A DNA stretch of 64,000 nt from Isoetes taiwanensis (Eukaryota; Streptophyta; Lycopodiopsida; Isoetales; Isoetaceae): the NCBI GenBank assembly GCA_021234155.1, contig JAJEKV010000014.1, forward strand, positions 7,703,563 to 7,767,562, in the 5' to 3' direction. Positions 19,961-32,559 of this stretch are shown one piece after another. Both the position numbers and the translations under genes were made by a program. Below the pieces are notes generated by a model. That model worked only from the letters and a program-made list of their open reading frames with translations. It had not been told where the DNA came from and made no database searches. The first letter of the stretch is position 1, and each line of letters opens with the position of its first letter.

Positions 19961-21543
19961 TATCAGGTTAGTAAGTCATTGAAGCTCAAAGTGGATACGA
20001 GTAAATCTAGGAGTCTTTTTTATACATGGTATCTTTGGATGCATGATTAATCATTTTATATAAATGCCCTAAAAGATCATGGTGATTTATGATATGTTCT
20101 AATATGCGGGACATATGACTCGACAGTACGAGTTTGCAGGATAGACTAGTTTGATTGAATACGTAAATGGCAAGGTTTTCACTAATTTTGTTTTATAGTT
20201 TGACACAACAAAATGGCTATTGTGAGTTAATTTATGATGGGAATATGCTACTAGGTAATGAGTTCATGTATTATGAAAATGCAACTAAGAATGTTGAATG
20301 CAAACTGCAATGCTGATGTAGAATGCTTAGAATAATAATTTTAAGCTCGGATCTAGAGAAGCAATGACCAGTTCCGTCAAGGCTTCACAGGGCAACGCTG
20401 AGCAGGGTGTTACAGGATACAGGATACACTAAGGATGTTGATAATTGACATCTTTGGTCTGTTTGAGTCGGTGAATGTGGAGAGGAACATTCATCCATCA
20501 TCTGGAGGTGATTTGTTGGTGAAAGATTTTATTAAACAAGGTGGTTTTGTGACGTATCAACCTGACCAAAATGCAAAAGGTCACACAGGTCTCCTCTACC
20601 GCCAGGCTCAGGTTGCACAGAAAAGAATGACATATTTAATAAAATTTGGACTTATTAAAATCTAATAAATGTACTTCAAGGATGCCATGATAATATTATG
20701 TGTATTTATAGCTTTTATTGATTTTAATAATTTGTTCTATTTATCTTTAGATAAAAAATATGATACTTACTAAAATTTAAAGTTGATTTTTAAGCTAATT
20801 CTCGGTTTCATCTATTTAGAATTAAATTTTCATTTAAGATAACTCTGTATAATTAAAATGCTATTCTTTTCAAAATGTTTAAAGAAAATTTTAGATTGAA
20901 TTCAATTAAATGATTACGTTTATGTTTTATAAAAATTGAGTAGTTTATTATTGATTAAATATCAATATATTTTATTTCATCAATAATAAATTATTCAATA
21001 GTTTTTATTAAACCAATAAATTTATATCATTTAATTAATTTCAACCTAAAACTTTTCTTAAAGTTTTTAAAAGTGTAAAAATTTGTAAATTGTTAAAATC
21101 TAATAATAGTTTTAAGTCAATCGCTTATGAAACCATCAGATTTCATTTAATTATCATGATTGTTAAATTTGAATCTGTAAATCCCTACAAATTGAAATTG
21201 TTATATTCTTGAAATGTCCAATTCTAAATAGATTCAAATGAAAAATTAGTTTGAAAATTAAATTTATTTTTTGATAACCATTATAATTTTAATTGAAAGA
21301 TAAACTATATAATTAAAACTTATAAAAAGTATAACAATAAAGAAGAATAAAAAAGTACGTTTATAATGGCGTTTTTGAAGTGCTATATATTAATTCTGAA
21401 TAAGTCCAAATATAATTAAAACTTAAATTATAACAATAAAGAAGAATAAAAAAATACACTTATAATAGCGTTCTTGAAGTGCTATCTATTAAATCTGAAT
21501 AAGTCTAAATTTTGTTGAATATGTCATTGATGTGGCAGCTTAG

Positions 21544-22090
21544 GAGCTAGAAGCAAGCAGTTCTGGCGCGGCAAAGTCTGATGATTCGGTTACCATGCTT
21601 GCGGCTGAGATGTCTCTCTTGAGGGAGGACATGAAGACTTTGAAGAGTGCCAACGCCAATCTGGAGGAGGAGATGAAGACTTTGAAGAGTGACAACGACA
21701 ATCTGGAGGAGGAGATGAAGACTTTGAAGAGTGACAACGACACTTTGAAGAGAGCCAACGTCAATTTGGAGGCGGAGGTGAAGACTCTGAAGAGTGACAA
21801 CGTCATTATCAAGAGACGAATGACATGTTTAAAATTTACCGTAAGATCAGCAGAGGCCCTTCACAAACGAAGGTTTTTAGAGGCCTTCCAACGCAAGGTG
21901 CGGGATTTGTGTGGCGGTGAGTTGAACCGAGATGGTGATGGCCCCTCTATCTCTTGGTGGCAGACGTTCATTGGGAGAATGCGAGGTTGGTTACAGGCCT
22001 TACTGGTGTACAGGTGTCGTCGGATGTGCTTGATGTGACCGGTCACGAGGAGGGGTCATTGCAGCAAGAATACTCTCAGCTTGTCCATCG
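21544..22090 (+). pseudogene. Coiled-coil exon, frameshifted copy
   Basis: An exon-like frame starts after an acceptor CTTAG (ELEASSSG..) and encodes a Leu/Lys/Glu-rich coiled coil built on a 14-residue repeat (MKTLKSDNDNLEEE and variants). It then reads VRSAEALHKRR and GPSISWWQTFI. At 21,970, seven bases present in the sister copy (CAAACCG after TTCATTG) are missing, which shifts the frame before the C-terminal part. It has one more 14-residue unit than the copy at 23,966. I do not recognise the family. Confidence 0.6.
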
Positions 22091-23965
22091 GCATGACATC
22101 TTAGATGAGCGAGAGGTCTACTCGACGTTCATCTAAGATGATATATATCATCTGGAGGTGATTTGTTGGTGAAAGATTTTATTAAACAAGGTGGTTTTGT
22201 GACGTATCAACCTGACAAAAATGCAAAAGGTCACACAGGTCTCCTCTATCACCAGGCTCAGGTTGCACATAAGAGAACTAATATGACATATTTAATAAAA
22301 TTTGGACTTATTAAAATCTAATAAATATACTTCAAGGATGCCATGATAATATTATGTGTATTTTTAGCTTTTATTGATTTTAATAATTTGTTCTGTTTAT
22401 CTTTAGATAAAAAATATGATACTTACTAAAATTTAAAGTTGATTTTTAAGCTAATTCTCGGTTTCATTCATTTAGAATTAAAGTTTCATCTAAGATAACT
22501 CTGTATGATTAAAATGCTATTCTTTTCAAAATGTTTAAAGAAAGTTTTAGATTGAATTCAATTAAATGATTACGTTTATGTTTTATAAAAATTGAGTAGT
22601 TTATTATTGATTAAATATCAATATATTTTATTTCATCAATAATAAATTATTCAATAGTTATTATTAAACCAATAAATTTATATCATTTAATTAATTTCAA
22701 CCTAAAACTTTTCTTAAAGTTTTTAAAAGTGTAAAAGTTTGTAAATTGTTAAAATCTAATAATAGTTTTAAGTCAATCGCTTATGAAACCATCAGATTTC
22801 ATTTAATTATCTTGATTGTTAAATTTGAATCTATAAATCCCTACAGATTAAAATTTTTATATTCTTGAAAGAATGGTGCTTGGTGTGACCGGTCACGAGG
22901 AGGGGTCATTGCAGCAAGAATACTCTCAGCTTGTCCATCGGCATGTAAACAAGGTGGTTTTGTGACGTATCAACCTGACAAAGATGCAAAAAGTCACATA
23001 GGTCTCCTCTACCGCCAGGCTCAGGTTGCACAGAAGAGAACTGATATGACATATTTAATAAAATTTGGACTTATTAAAATCTAATAAATGTACTTCAAGG
23101 ATGCCATGATAATATTATGTGTATTTTTAGCTTTTATTGATTTTAATAATTTGTTCTGTTTATCTTTAGATAAAAAATATGATACTTACTAAAATTTAAA
23201 GTTGATTTTTAAGCTAATTCTCGGTTTCATCTATTTAGAATTAAAGTTTCATCTAAGATAACTCTGTATAATTAAAATGCTATTCTTTTCAAAATGTTTA
23301 AAGAAAGTTTTAGATTGAATTCAATTAAATGATTACGTTTATATTTTATAAAAATTGAGTAGTTTATTATTGATTAAATATCAATATATTTTATGTCATC
23401 AATAATAAATTATTCAATAGTTATTATTAAACCAATAAATTTATATCATTTAATTAATTTCAACCTAAAACTTTTCTTAAAGTTTTTAAAAGTGTAAAAG
23501 TTTGTAAATTGTTAAAATCTAATAATAGTTTTAAGTCAATCGCTTATGAAACCATCAGATTTCATTTAATTATCATCATTGTTAAATTTGAATCTGTAAA
23601 TCCCTACAAATTGAAATTGTTATATTCTTGAAATGTCCAATTCTAAATAGATTTAAATGAAAAATTAGTTTGGAAATCAAGTTTATTCTTTGATAACCAT
23701 TATAACTTTAATTGAAAGATAAACTATATAATTAAAACTTATAAAAAGTATAACAATAAAGAAGAATAAAAAAATACATTTATAATGGCGTTTTTGAAGT
23801 GCTATATATTAATTCTGAATAAGACAAATATAATTAAAACTTATAAAAATTATAACAATAAAGAAGAATAAAAAAATACACTTACAATGGCGTTCTTGAA
23901 GTGCTATCTATTAAATCTGAATACGTCTAAATTTTGTTGAATATGTCATTGATGTGGCAGCTTAG

Positions 23966-24510
23966 GAGCTAGAAGCAAGCAGTTCTAGCGCGGTAAAGTC
24001 TGATGATTTGGTTACCATGCTTGCGACTGAGATGTCTCTCTTGAGGGAGGACATGAAGACTTTGAAGGGTGCCAACGCCAATCTGGAGGAGGAGGTGAAG
24101 ACTTTAAAGACTGACAACGACACTTTGAAGAGAGCCAGCGTCAATTTGGAGGCGGAGGTGAAGACTCTGAAGAGTGACAACGTCATTATCAAGAGACGAA
24201 TGACATGTTTAGAATTTACCGTAAGATCAGCAGAGGCCCTTCACAAACGAAGGCTTTTGGAGGCGTTCCGACATAAGGTGCGGGATTTCTGTGGCGGTAA
24301 GTTGAACCGAGCTGGTGATGGCCCCTCTATCTCTTGGTGGCAGACGTTCATTGCAAACCGGGAGAATGCGAGGTTGGTTACAGGCCTTACTGGTGTACAG
24401 GTATCGTCGGATGTGCTTGGTGTGACCGGTCACGAGGAGGGGTCATTGCAGCAAAAATACTCTCAGCTTGTCCATCGGCATGACATCTTAGATGAGCGAG
24501 TGGTCTACTC
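23966..24510 (+). CDS. Coiled-coil protein exon, open copy; family unrecognised
   Basis: After an acceptor CTTAG the frame opens ELEASSSSAVKSDDLVTM and continues without a stop. First comes a coiled coil with the 14-residue repeat (LEEEVKTLKTDNDTLKR), then a basic stretch (KRRMTCLEF, LHKRRLLEAF), then a conserved-looking tail (SISWWQTFIANRENARLV, GVQVSSDVLGVTGHEEG, YSQLVHRHDILDERVVYST). Similarity with the 21.5-kb copy stops at about 24,510, where a different interspersed repeat begins, so the natural 3' end is lost or lies elsewhere. It may be part of a host gene fragment or a mobile-element protein; I cannot tell which. Confidence 0.45.
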
Positions 24511-24520
24511 GACATTGGAT

Positions 24521-25790
24521 ATATACACAAGAAATTTACTACGTCATTCATCGCATTGTTCCAGTTTTAGCATGTTTCTAACGGTGCAAATTTCTGTCGT
24601 GCCCTACATTCTAAAAGAGTCTCTTGAGAATACTCTAAATTCATAGATTCTCTAAGATTCTACTAAGGTTCTCTTAGAGGTTTCGTGAAGATTCCTCTAA
24701 ATTTTATAAGATTCCATTAGATTCTCTTAGATTTTATAAGGTTCCTTGCATTCTATGAAGATTTCCCTAGATTCTCCAAGATTTTATGAAGATCCCCTTA
24801 GAACCCGCTAGATTTTATAAGATTGACCTAGGTTCTCTTACATTATATGAGATTCAAAGAGATTCTATAAAGATTCTCCTAGATACTCTAATATTTCATC
24901 AAGATTTTCTTAGATTCCCTTAGATTTTATAAAGATTTCCTTAGATCTTATGAAGATTCCCTTAGATTCCCCTAGATTTTAAGAAATTCCCTTAGACTTG
25001 TATATATTTTCCTAGATTCTCTTACATCTTATGAGATTTTATTAGATTCCCTTAGATTCTCCTAGATTCCTTTACATTCTAGGACTTTCTGGAACATTCT
25101 GAAACTTTCAAAACATCGTAGAAATTTTTGGAAGTATTTCCCTAGATTCCCTTACATTCGTGTAGATTCCTCTACATATAAGAACAATTTAGAAATTTTT
25201 GGAAGGATTCTCTTAGATTCCCCCTAGATTTTCTTATATTCTAAAACTTTCTAGAATATTCTAGAACTTTCTAGAAGATTCTAGAACTTTCTAGAGCCTT
25301 CCAGAACATTCTAGAACTTACTTGAACTATTTAGAATGTTATACTCTATTTTATCTTAATTAGAATATTCCCCTTAAGTATATAAAACATAATTATTTAA
25401 TGAATTATTGTTTAGTCTAGTGGTTAGAATAGAGGGTTGGGGGGTTGATGTTCAAGGTTCGAATCCCTCATAGAACATAAAAGTTTTAAAAGCCTCTCCT
25501 TAAGGGACGAGCATTCAACATGAGCCGTAGGATCTTGGACCCAATCAAGGGTCGAGATCTCAACACGTGATAATAATTAAAGCAACATGAGCCATAGATC
25601 TATTACATATAATTCCCAAAGCCATGTGCACCGTAGGATATGTGCCAAGCCAAGTGAGCCGTAGGATCCTGGATCGACGATCAGGATCAAGAACAATCTG
25701 GACCGCAGGATCTATTACATATAATTCCCACAGCCATGTGCACCGTACGATATGTCCCAAAGCAACGTGAGCAGAGGGTGAAGTGGCTTA
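24521..25790. mobile_element. Mosaic repeat R, copy 1 (TAGATT array, tRNA-like core, CCGTAGGATC body)
   Basis: The repeat starts ATACACAAGAAATTTAC. A long degenerate array of CTTAGATTCC / TTTTATGAGATT and then CTAGAACATTCTAGAACTTT blocks follows, then a tRNA-like segment (25,411-25,470), then a body with repeated GAGCCGTAGGATC and GACGATCAGGATCAAGAA phrases. Two more copies lie at 32.6-34.4 kb and 34.4-36.4 kb. No open frame of note. Confidence 0.75.
25411..25470 (+). repeat. tRNA-like Pol III promoter in repeat R, copy 1
   Basis: TAGTCTAGTGGTTAGAAT (25,413-25,430) fits a tRNA A box and GGTTCGAATCC (25,456-25,466) is a perfect B box; the spacing is tRNA-like. There is no acceptor stem, so this is a SINE-type promoter relic, not a tRNA gene. 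Confidence 0.75.
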
Positions 25791-26225
25791 AATCATAGTT
25801 CGAAGTCATGTTTTTACAATCAATTCAAATTGATACTTCAAAACAATAGAATACTTGATAGCATAACTTTATGGGAATTGGCCTGAAGAATTTCAGGGAT
25901 GCTCGGAATGGAAGAAGTATTGCAGAAGCATAAGGACAAGTCTAATAGAGTAGAGAATGGAAATATATACTTTGTTAGCATAGAAATGAGAGAACTCCTT
26001 GTGACCTCTAATCTGGTTTTTGTCATAGAGAGCTTCAAATATCTGAGGAGCAGGTTTTGTAGAGGCATAAAACATTGATGCATAGTCTAACTCTAAACCT
26101 CGCAAGAAGAAGTGAAACCAAATGGTCGCAGACTCGAAATGCAAGATCTATGCAATGCACATACCAAGAATCTTTGTAGCTAAATGAAGATCTCGACCCC
26201 CCTCCTTCCCTCCCTCCCTCCCTCT

Positions 26226-26783
26226 ACTGAAAAACCGCTATATTGCCCTGTTTGTGGATCTGACGAAAGCTTTTGACATGGTTAGAAGAGATGGCATATG
26301 GGCCAGACTTGAAAAACTGGGAGTTCTAAAAGACATGAGGAATGTGGTAGATTCACTCTATGAAAAGGTATGGATTCAATTGTCCTTCCCTTTGGTAAAT
26401 GTTTGCAATGAAATGATAGATAGCAATATGGGGGTAAAGCAGGGTTGGCCTCTATCACCTACTCTATTTGGTCTTTTTATTGATGAGTTAGAAACTTGGA
26501 TCTCTCAGAATGGTCAAGGAGGCACCTTGGTAGGAGGTTACACTCTAGCCTTGTTACTCACGCATATGGCATTGTTTTGCTCTCCAGAACTGCAAGTGGC
26601 ATGCAACAACAGCTCAATAACCTAGCATCCTTTTGAGATGCAAGGCAGATGGAAGTCAATCTTGGTAAGACCAAAGTTATAGTTTTTGGCACGAGGTCAA
26701 GAAATTTCAATCTCTGGTACAAAGGCACTAAGGTTGAGGGGTTCAAATCCTTGGAGCTCCTTTCAATTTATTTGCAGTACGAA
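26226..26783 (+). mobile_element. LINE reverse-transcriptase fragment
   Basis: A frame reads YIALFVDLTKAFDMVRRDGIW, then MGVKQGWPLSPTLFGLFIDELE, the standard palm/fingers motifs of non-LTR reverse transcriptases. After a frame change it continues IVLLSRTASGMQQQLNNL and, after another, QMEVNLGKTKVIVFGTRSRN. The YADD box has become HAYG and at least two frameshifts are present. The 5' and 3' parts are missing. A CCCTCCCTCCCT tract (26,200-26,223) adjoins the left edge. Confidence 0.85.
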
Positions 26784-26799
26784 AAGGTAGCAATTCTTA

Positions 26800-27111
26800 T
26801 GCATTGGCAAAATCCAATAGTATGATCAATATCCTAACTATTGCGTTCACTAATAAACTGACTAATATATGACCAATCTTCTGACTATTGATTTGCCTAA
26901 AACAATGACGAATTGTCTGACCATTTGGATGACTAATTTACTGACTAATTATCTGACTATGTCTAACTAATCATCTGACGATTATTCTGACGTTAAACCA
27001 TCAGATAAAACTCGTCAGTACATTCGTTAGGAATAAGGGTTTGGCAGTTGTCTGTTTTATGAAGGATGTCTGACGATTGTTCTGACGTTTAGCCATCATT
27101 CTCTTGTAGTG
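26800..27111. mobile_element. Probable CACTA-type terminus with CTGAC subterminal repeats
   Basis: The right edge ends CTCTTGTAGTG (27,101-27,111), whose complement CACTACAAGAG is a common start of plant CACTA elements. The preceding 300 bp is dense with CTGAC/ATCTGACGATT motifs on both strands, as in CACTA subterminal regions. The matching left terminus was not found, so this is a truncated or solo end. Confidence 0.45.
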
Positions 27112-30100
27112 ACATATCTAGTACCAAAAGAAAAAAGTAATGCCAACCCAATTGATGCAAGAGAAAAAAGAAATGCCAACCCAATTGATATGTTACCCAT
27201 TCTGCGTTTGGCCCAATATCGGGAACATTTGATAGCTTAAATTCTCAAAATATTATCCGACATTTGATGCAACAACGATAGATACTACTGAACATTACGA
27301 ATTCTGTTCATGTTCATGTTCTGATGGAGTTCATGTATCATCGGAAGGTTTCCTATATATTACTATATATATACAAGAAAATTAGCACGTCCTACGGTGC
27401 ATGTTCGAGTTTTAGCATATTCCTATGGTGCAAGTTTCTATCGGCGCATGCTTCAAAACATTATAGAGAATCAATCTTGTTAATTTGGGATTTTCAGGTG
27501 TGGCTAAAAACTTTTTTGGATTTTTTTTAAGTTGATTTCCTATGATTTTGAGATTTTTTCGTCGCCGGAAAAACTTATCGATTTCCAAAAATTGTAATTT
27601 TTTTCTAAAAATCGGGCCTGGGGGATTTGTTATGATTTCAAAATTTTGACCTTGATCGTGAAATGCGGCATGGAGGACACCAAGCGAGTTTTGTTATGAT
27701 TTTGAGGTCTGGGGTTCCGATCTGATTCATGTTTTATCTCTTCTTATCTGTCTGCAGTTGGCAACAGAAGGGCCTGCCACGACTGTTCAAGCTGAAGGTT
27801 TTTAGGCAATTTTGAGGTATCGGATTGCTACAGACCCTAACCGGCTGATGAAATGTTACGACTTTGGGACATATCTATTAGGAATGGATGGCAGATGCGA
27901 TTCTTCCCGGATTCCAGATTCACAGAAAACTGACGGATGTAGATATTTGCATTTTAAGGTAATACCCTATGTCTAAGCCATCATCTGTCTACATTCAAAA
28001 TACTGTTTTGATCCCTGCATATTGCACTAAAATGCCTCAGTAGAATACCCTGTGCAGGATAATTCGATCCTGGAGATCAACAAGTTTTGAATCCTTTTGG
28101 ACGATTTCTTCATCTTAAATATCAGCAAGCAAGTCTTGGAAGTTCAGATTAAGCTGCAGGAGGTCCTAGGCATGGGTCTGTTAAAATCATGGAAAATGAA
28201 CAAACAAAAAAATTGTGGTAAATTAACAATACTCCTCTGAAGGCTACTGCGCTATGAAGGATATGCTTACTCTATTTCAATCCAAGAACAAAACCACGTT
28301 TCGATTGCTTCCTTTCCAGGTGACATTATATTAGTGTTGACTACATTTTTCCAAGAAACAATTTATTTTTGGCTCTTTAAGATGCTTTGTCTGTGCATTG
28401 CAGAAGTAAGGAGACTAATGTCTGGCAGCTACGACCATGTCCACTAAGGGTGGAAAGTTTTCACTTTTTTTTTTTCAATAGCCTGTTGCATGTACATAAG
28501 AGAGAGAACTACTTGCTCCATGGAACAGGTTCATTCAATATCTTTATTTATGTGTATTTGGCATCAGAGATTCTCCTTGGACTATTCTTTTTTTATTACA
28601 TGTTTAATCTATTGCACATATGCAAGATATAATTCTCTTTGTTTCATCTATGCAGGCAAGTTGTCTCTAGCAGCATCTATTATCCTGCATATGACGACCC
28701 TGCAAAATGAGTTGTTTGCTTAGTTACACAGATGAATTTGTTGTTTTTAATTCGATAAATATACGAAGTTGCAAGAGAAAGGCGTACTCATAGATTATGT
28801 CCTTAGTTTCTACGAGTTTTTGCTAGAGATCGTGCCATTACGTATAGAATGAGAATAGTAGTGATTACATAATACTATACATTCTATGTAGAGATGATTC
28901 ACAGTCCATATATTTTAATAGTGTAAATTTTGATTTTGCACCTAATTATACAAACGCACAGCGAATTTATGCACGGATACTGCCTTTATATTTTGATAGG
29001 GCTACATAAGTGGGACTGTAAGTTATTCATTTGGAGCAGTTATCATATTTCATAAGGTGTTCATTTGGAGCAGTTGTCATATTTCATTTTGCAGGCGGAT
29101 TGAATACCTAAAATGTGGTTTTCAGGAATAATTATGCAAACTAGCAAAGTTAAACAAGGATCTGCTACCAATACCTGAGGTTAGAGCGAGTAGATTTGAG
29201 TATAAATGCACTCATGCTGATATGCAAATATCTTTTGACAGGTGAAGCTACAAAATTTCACCTAAAATTGCAAGGTGAATTATTAGTATGAGGCTTGGCT
29301 GATACTTTCACTTTTCTTTGCAGTGTGAATAAATCCGGTTTGTTTAAGATCTTTCCGTTTCACATATGTTTGATAGAAATAGACATCTCAGTTTCAAAAC
29401 AGATGGCTCTTTCTAAATTTTATTTGCATGCAGGTGTGAGATTCATTAACTTCTGCTGACTTTATTGATATGAGCAACATTTCATTGCAATGTTTCTTTG
29501 GTCAATTGCACATCATCTGTATCTCTAGGTAAGCATCTCAGCTTTTTGTCCATTACTTTCCATTTTATGCAAATAAATGCTTAAGGTTGCACTGTCGTAG
29601 GATTTTATTCCACAGTTGCATGAAGAGTTAATGTTTAGGAGATTGCATTGTCCAGAGCTAATGTTTTCTCTATTTCTTGGTTCCAGCTTATCAGAAAAAA
29701 GTAAATTTCTTTAGAATGCTATAAGATGGGTCATGGCTCTGCATCTTTTTTATTCTACATCAAATCGAGGGCTAACATATTAATTGATTGTAGGCTTATT
29801 GGCTGCAAAATGCTATAAGTTGGGCCAGATAAGTATGCCCTTTATTACAGCTGCATGTCACAGAGACCAATTACTCTCTTGGTATTATACCATCCATAGA
29901 AAGTTTCCAAAGTGTACTATCCAGGTAGTGAAACATCATATCTCAGGCCCGCTTAAACGTAAAGTTCTCATACACAATTACTATTACTGCTTTGATAGCT
30001 TCGCAGACTGCTTCTACCTATTGAATCTTATTCATTCTGTATATTGGCAGAGTTCATAGCAACATACATTTGCAGACTGCTTCTACCTATTGAAACTTAT

Positions 30101-32559
30101 TCATTCTGTATATTTTGTGTTATGTATATAGCATTTTATTCTTGCCGTATTGTCATAGGCTATTGACGTTTCGGATTTGATTGCTTTGTAACAGATCTAT
30201 GAAATTCTAGGGCGTCCAATGTGTGGCGAGATAGAAGGCTGCACATCTTATAGATAGGTATAGGAATATTCTTAAGATTGAGTAATCTTACTCAAAATTA
30301 ATGCGAATAGAGATGAACATTCCTGCTACAGCTTATTGTAACCTAGATGTCTATATTTCTTATAACTTGAATAAATGTATCAAACCTTAACAGATTATGA
30401 CAATAGCAAGAGTATAAGGTCGTAAACATTCTTATTATGTTGCAGTTCTAATGTGCAATCTACGAATAGAAAACCTGTTTAAGAATATCCTAGAGAAAAG
30501 TAGAGATGCTTGTCCTGTGGAAATTTCATTAATCATTCTGATTGGGATTAACCTATAAATACTCATACCGTCCTATTATCGAGCACTAGGATATGCCATA
30601 CCAAAGTATATGCTCCTAAAGAATGAAAAAAATGGCGTTAAGTACTAAATTTAGTGTATGGAGACACCACACTAAATTTTAAAATTTTAAAAAGCTTATT
30701 CTAGAAGGGAAAAGAAGTAAAAGAAAAGGATGGCATAAGTACTACGTTTAGTGTATGGAGACACACCACACTAAATTTTAAAAAAAGCTTATTTTAGAAA
30801 GGAAAAGAAGTAAAAGAAAAGGGAATTATTACTAAAACGAACTTGCTGATGTATACATAAGGCTGGCATAAACGACATGAACTCTCAATTGTTAGAACTC
30901 TCATGAACACACATTGAGTAAAACAACATGAAAGACCATTTTCACTATATTGTTTAACTTGTAGATATACATGAAACAATGTCTCTTTTTAGTAGAAAAC
31001 CAAACTACATGACAGTTGCATTAGCCAAATGGGTTCCATAGCACGAAGCACCAATATTAGAATAAGACATCGTCACTAAAGCCCAACTTCTTTATAACCA
31101 CACTGAAGAATAGACATGCCACCTTACAAAGACACCCAAATACTTCTTTTATTTTCGCACAACCAAGGTTTCTAAGGTGCTAGATCATTTGTTATCGGTA
31201 ACGCACATTTTGCACATATTTTCTACATCTAAAAGCTTTCTTAGAAACCATTGCAAGAGAATAGTCTTTGTAATATTGTCTTCAAGTGGGTTGAATCAAC
31301 GTAGCACTTGAATGTCAGGAAAGGATTAATTTTCATGTTGCAACCATTGAATGATTAGTATAATGTAACAATTAGATACAACTACAAAGCCAACAGTTAT
31401 ATGCAATTAGTGAAGCTCTTTAAATTGTGGTTAAATACACCGTGTTCATCCTTCATATATGGAATTAGACCCTTCTAAATACCAACTCACGACTTAGATG
31501 TTGTATTCATTACAAGATTTCTCAAACATATGCAGCATAATTTGATTTCAATTGATGTTGTTTGATGGCTCTTTTGCTTTTATGCAAAAATGACAAGCCA
31601 GTTTGCCAAACATCATGTAGTCATCCTATGTGGTAGTTCCATACTATAAAAGTCATCTTCTAAAGTCCTTAAACCTATATTCCTTCAATTTCAAGGTAAA
31701 ACAAACCTCATTGTATATCTCAAATATTAGAAACGGGTTGAACAACACAGTGCAACCTCAACTCCAAGAAAACATGATTATATATCTGGGTGTAATAGAC
31801 AATATACGAGATAAATAAACAACAATTAAAACATATTCTATCACCTCCTTTTTTCGATTCATATGCCAATGCCCTTTCAAATTTTGCGAATGGAGCACAA
31901 TGGTAAATTCATATCTGCTTTGCTGTACTTAAATTGTCCACCCCATCAAGACCAAGACGTACTCAATCAAAATAAATATCAGTGTTACATGGTGCTACCA
32001 CCTCCAAACCAAAGAGGGGCATACACAACAACTGTCATCATTGTTGCTTTCACATTGCCCTTCTTTAGCATATGTCATTGCTCTCCTATGTATTTCATTT
32101 GGTTATATGACTGACACACTATAGCTTCAAGCTGTACACGTTGAGAGCTCAAGTTCAAGAGAATGGGAATGTTTTGGGAACATGTTGCAAACTTTTGGTG
32201 GAAGATATGATATTATCTGGAAGCTAAATTGTCTTGGTTATTTTGGAAATGCAACAACATGTGATATCAAAGTCATAGTCTTTGGCAGTAATTTCTTATC
32301 TTTATCAATAACCTTTAAGAGTCTAATCAACCTTGCCCCCACCAAGTCACATTGTTTATTCTGGCCAACAATGAAACAACCACCTCTACAAATTGTCACT
32401 AGAACCCGGCAACACCGGGCACCATAACTAGTTAGAGTTTAAACTTTTTATTTTGGTCCTGATGTGCTTACTCATGTTGTTAATATACGCATGTGGTGCT
32501 TATGCACCTGTATCTACAATATTCTGGAAAATACTTTTGAAAACTTTCTACTTTGAGTT
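27112..32559. other. Long region without a supported gene
   Basis: No coding domain, RNA gene or classified transposon is recognisable. Several short tandem duplications are visible: 27,137-27,200 (~38-bp unit with GCCAACCCAATTGAT), 29,029-29,095 (CATTTGGAGCAGTT.. unit), 30,015-30,120 (GCAGACTGCTTCTACC.. unit) and 30,632-30,822, annotated separately. 27,365-27,440 resembles the start of repeat R (ATACAAGAAA..GGTGCATGTT). Confidence 0.5.
30632..30822. repeat. ~97-bp tandem duplication containing a small hairpin
   Basis: Two adjacent units share TAGTGTATGGAGACAC, CACACTAAATTTTAAAA, AAGCTTATT and GGAAAAGAAGTAAAAGAAAAGG. Inside the first, AAATTTAGTGT and ACACTAAATTT are complementary around a short loop. 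Confidence 0.8.

Larger units (their letters stand above)
20499..24510 (+). repeat. Tandem segmental duplication of a two-part cassette
   Basis: Part A starts GGAGGTGATTTGTTGGTGAA and reads GGFVTYQPDQNAKGHTGLL in one frame; it is followed by ~900 bp of very AT-rich DNA and then part B (coiled-coil exon). Copies of A begin at about 20,499, 22,149 and 22,945; full copies of B begin at 21,544 and 23,966, with a short B remnant at 22,872-22,944. The second A copy runs only to ~22,870 before the remnant, so the three copies arose by unequal exchange or replication slippage. The AT-rich parts are very similar between copies, suggesting recent duplication. Confidence 0.88.

Noticed and set aside
31450-32420. 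Possible copia-type polyprotein remnant on the minus strand
   Set aside because: Isolated resemblance of a few residues; no protease, integrase or reverse-transcriptase motif could be confirmed in any frame.
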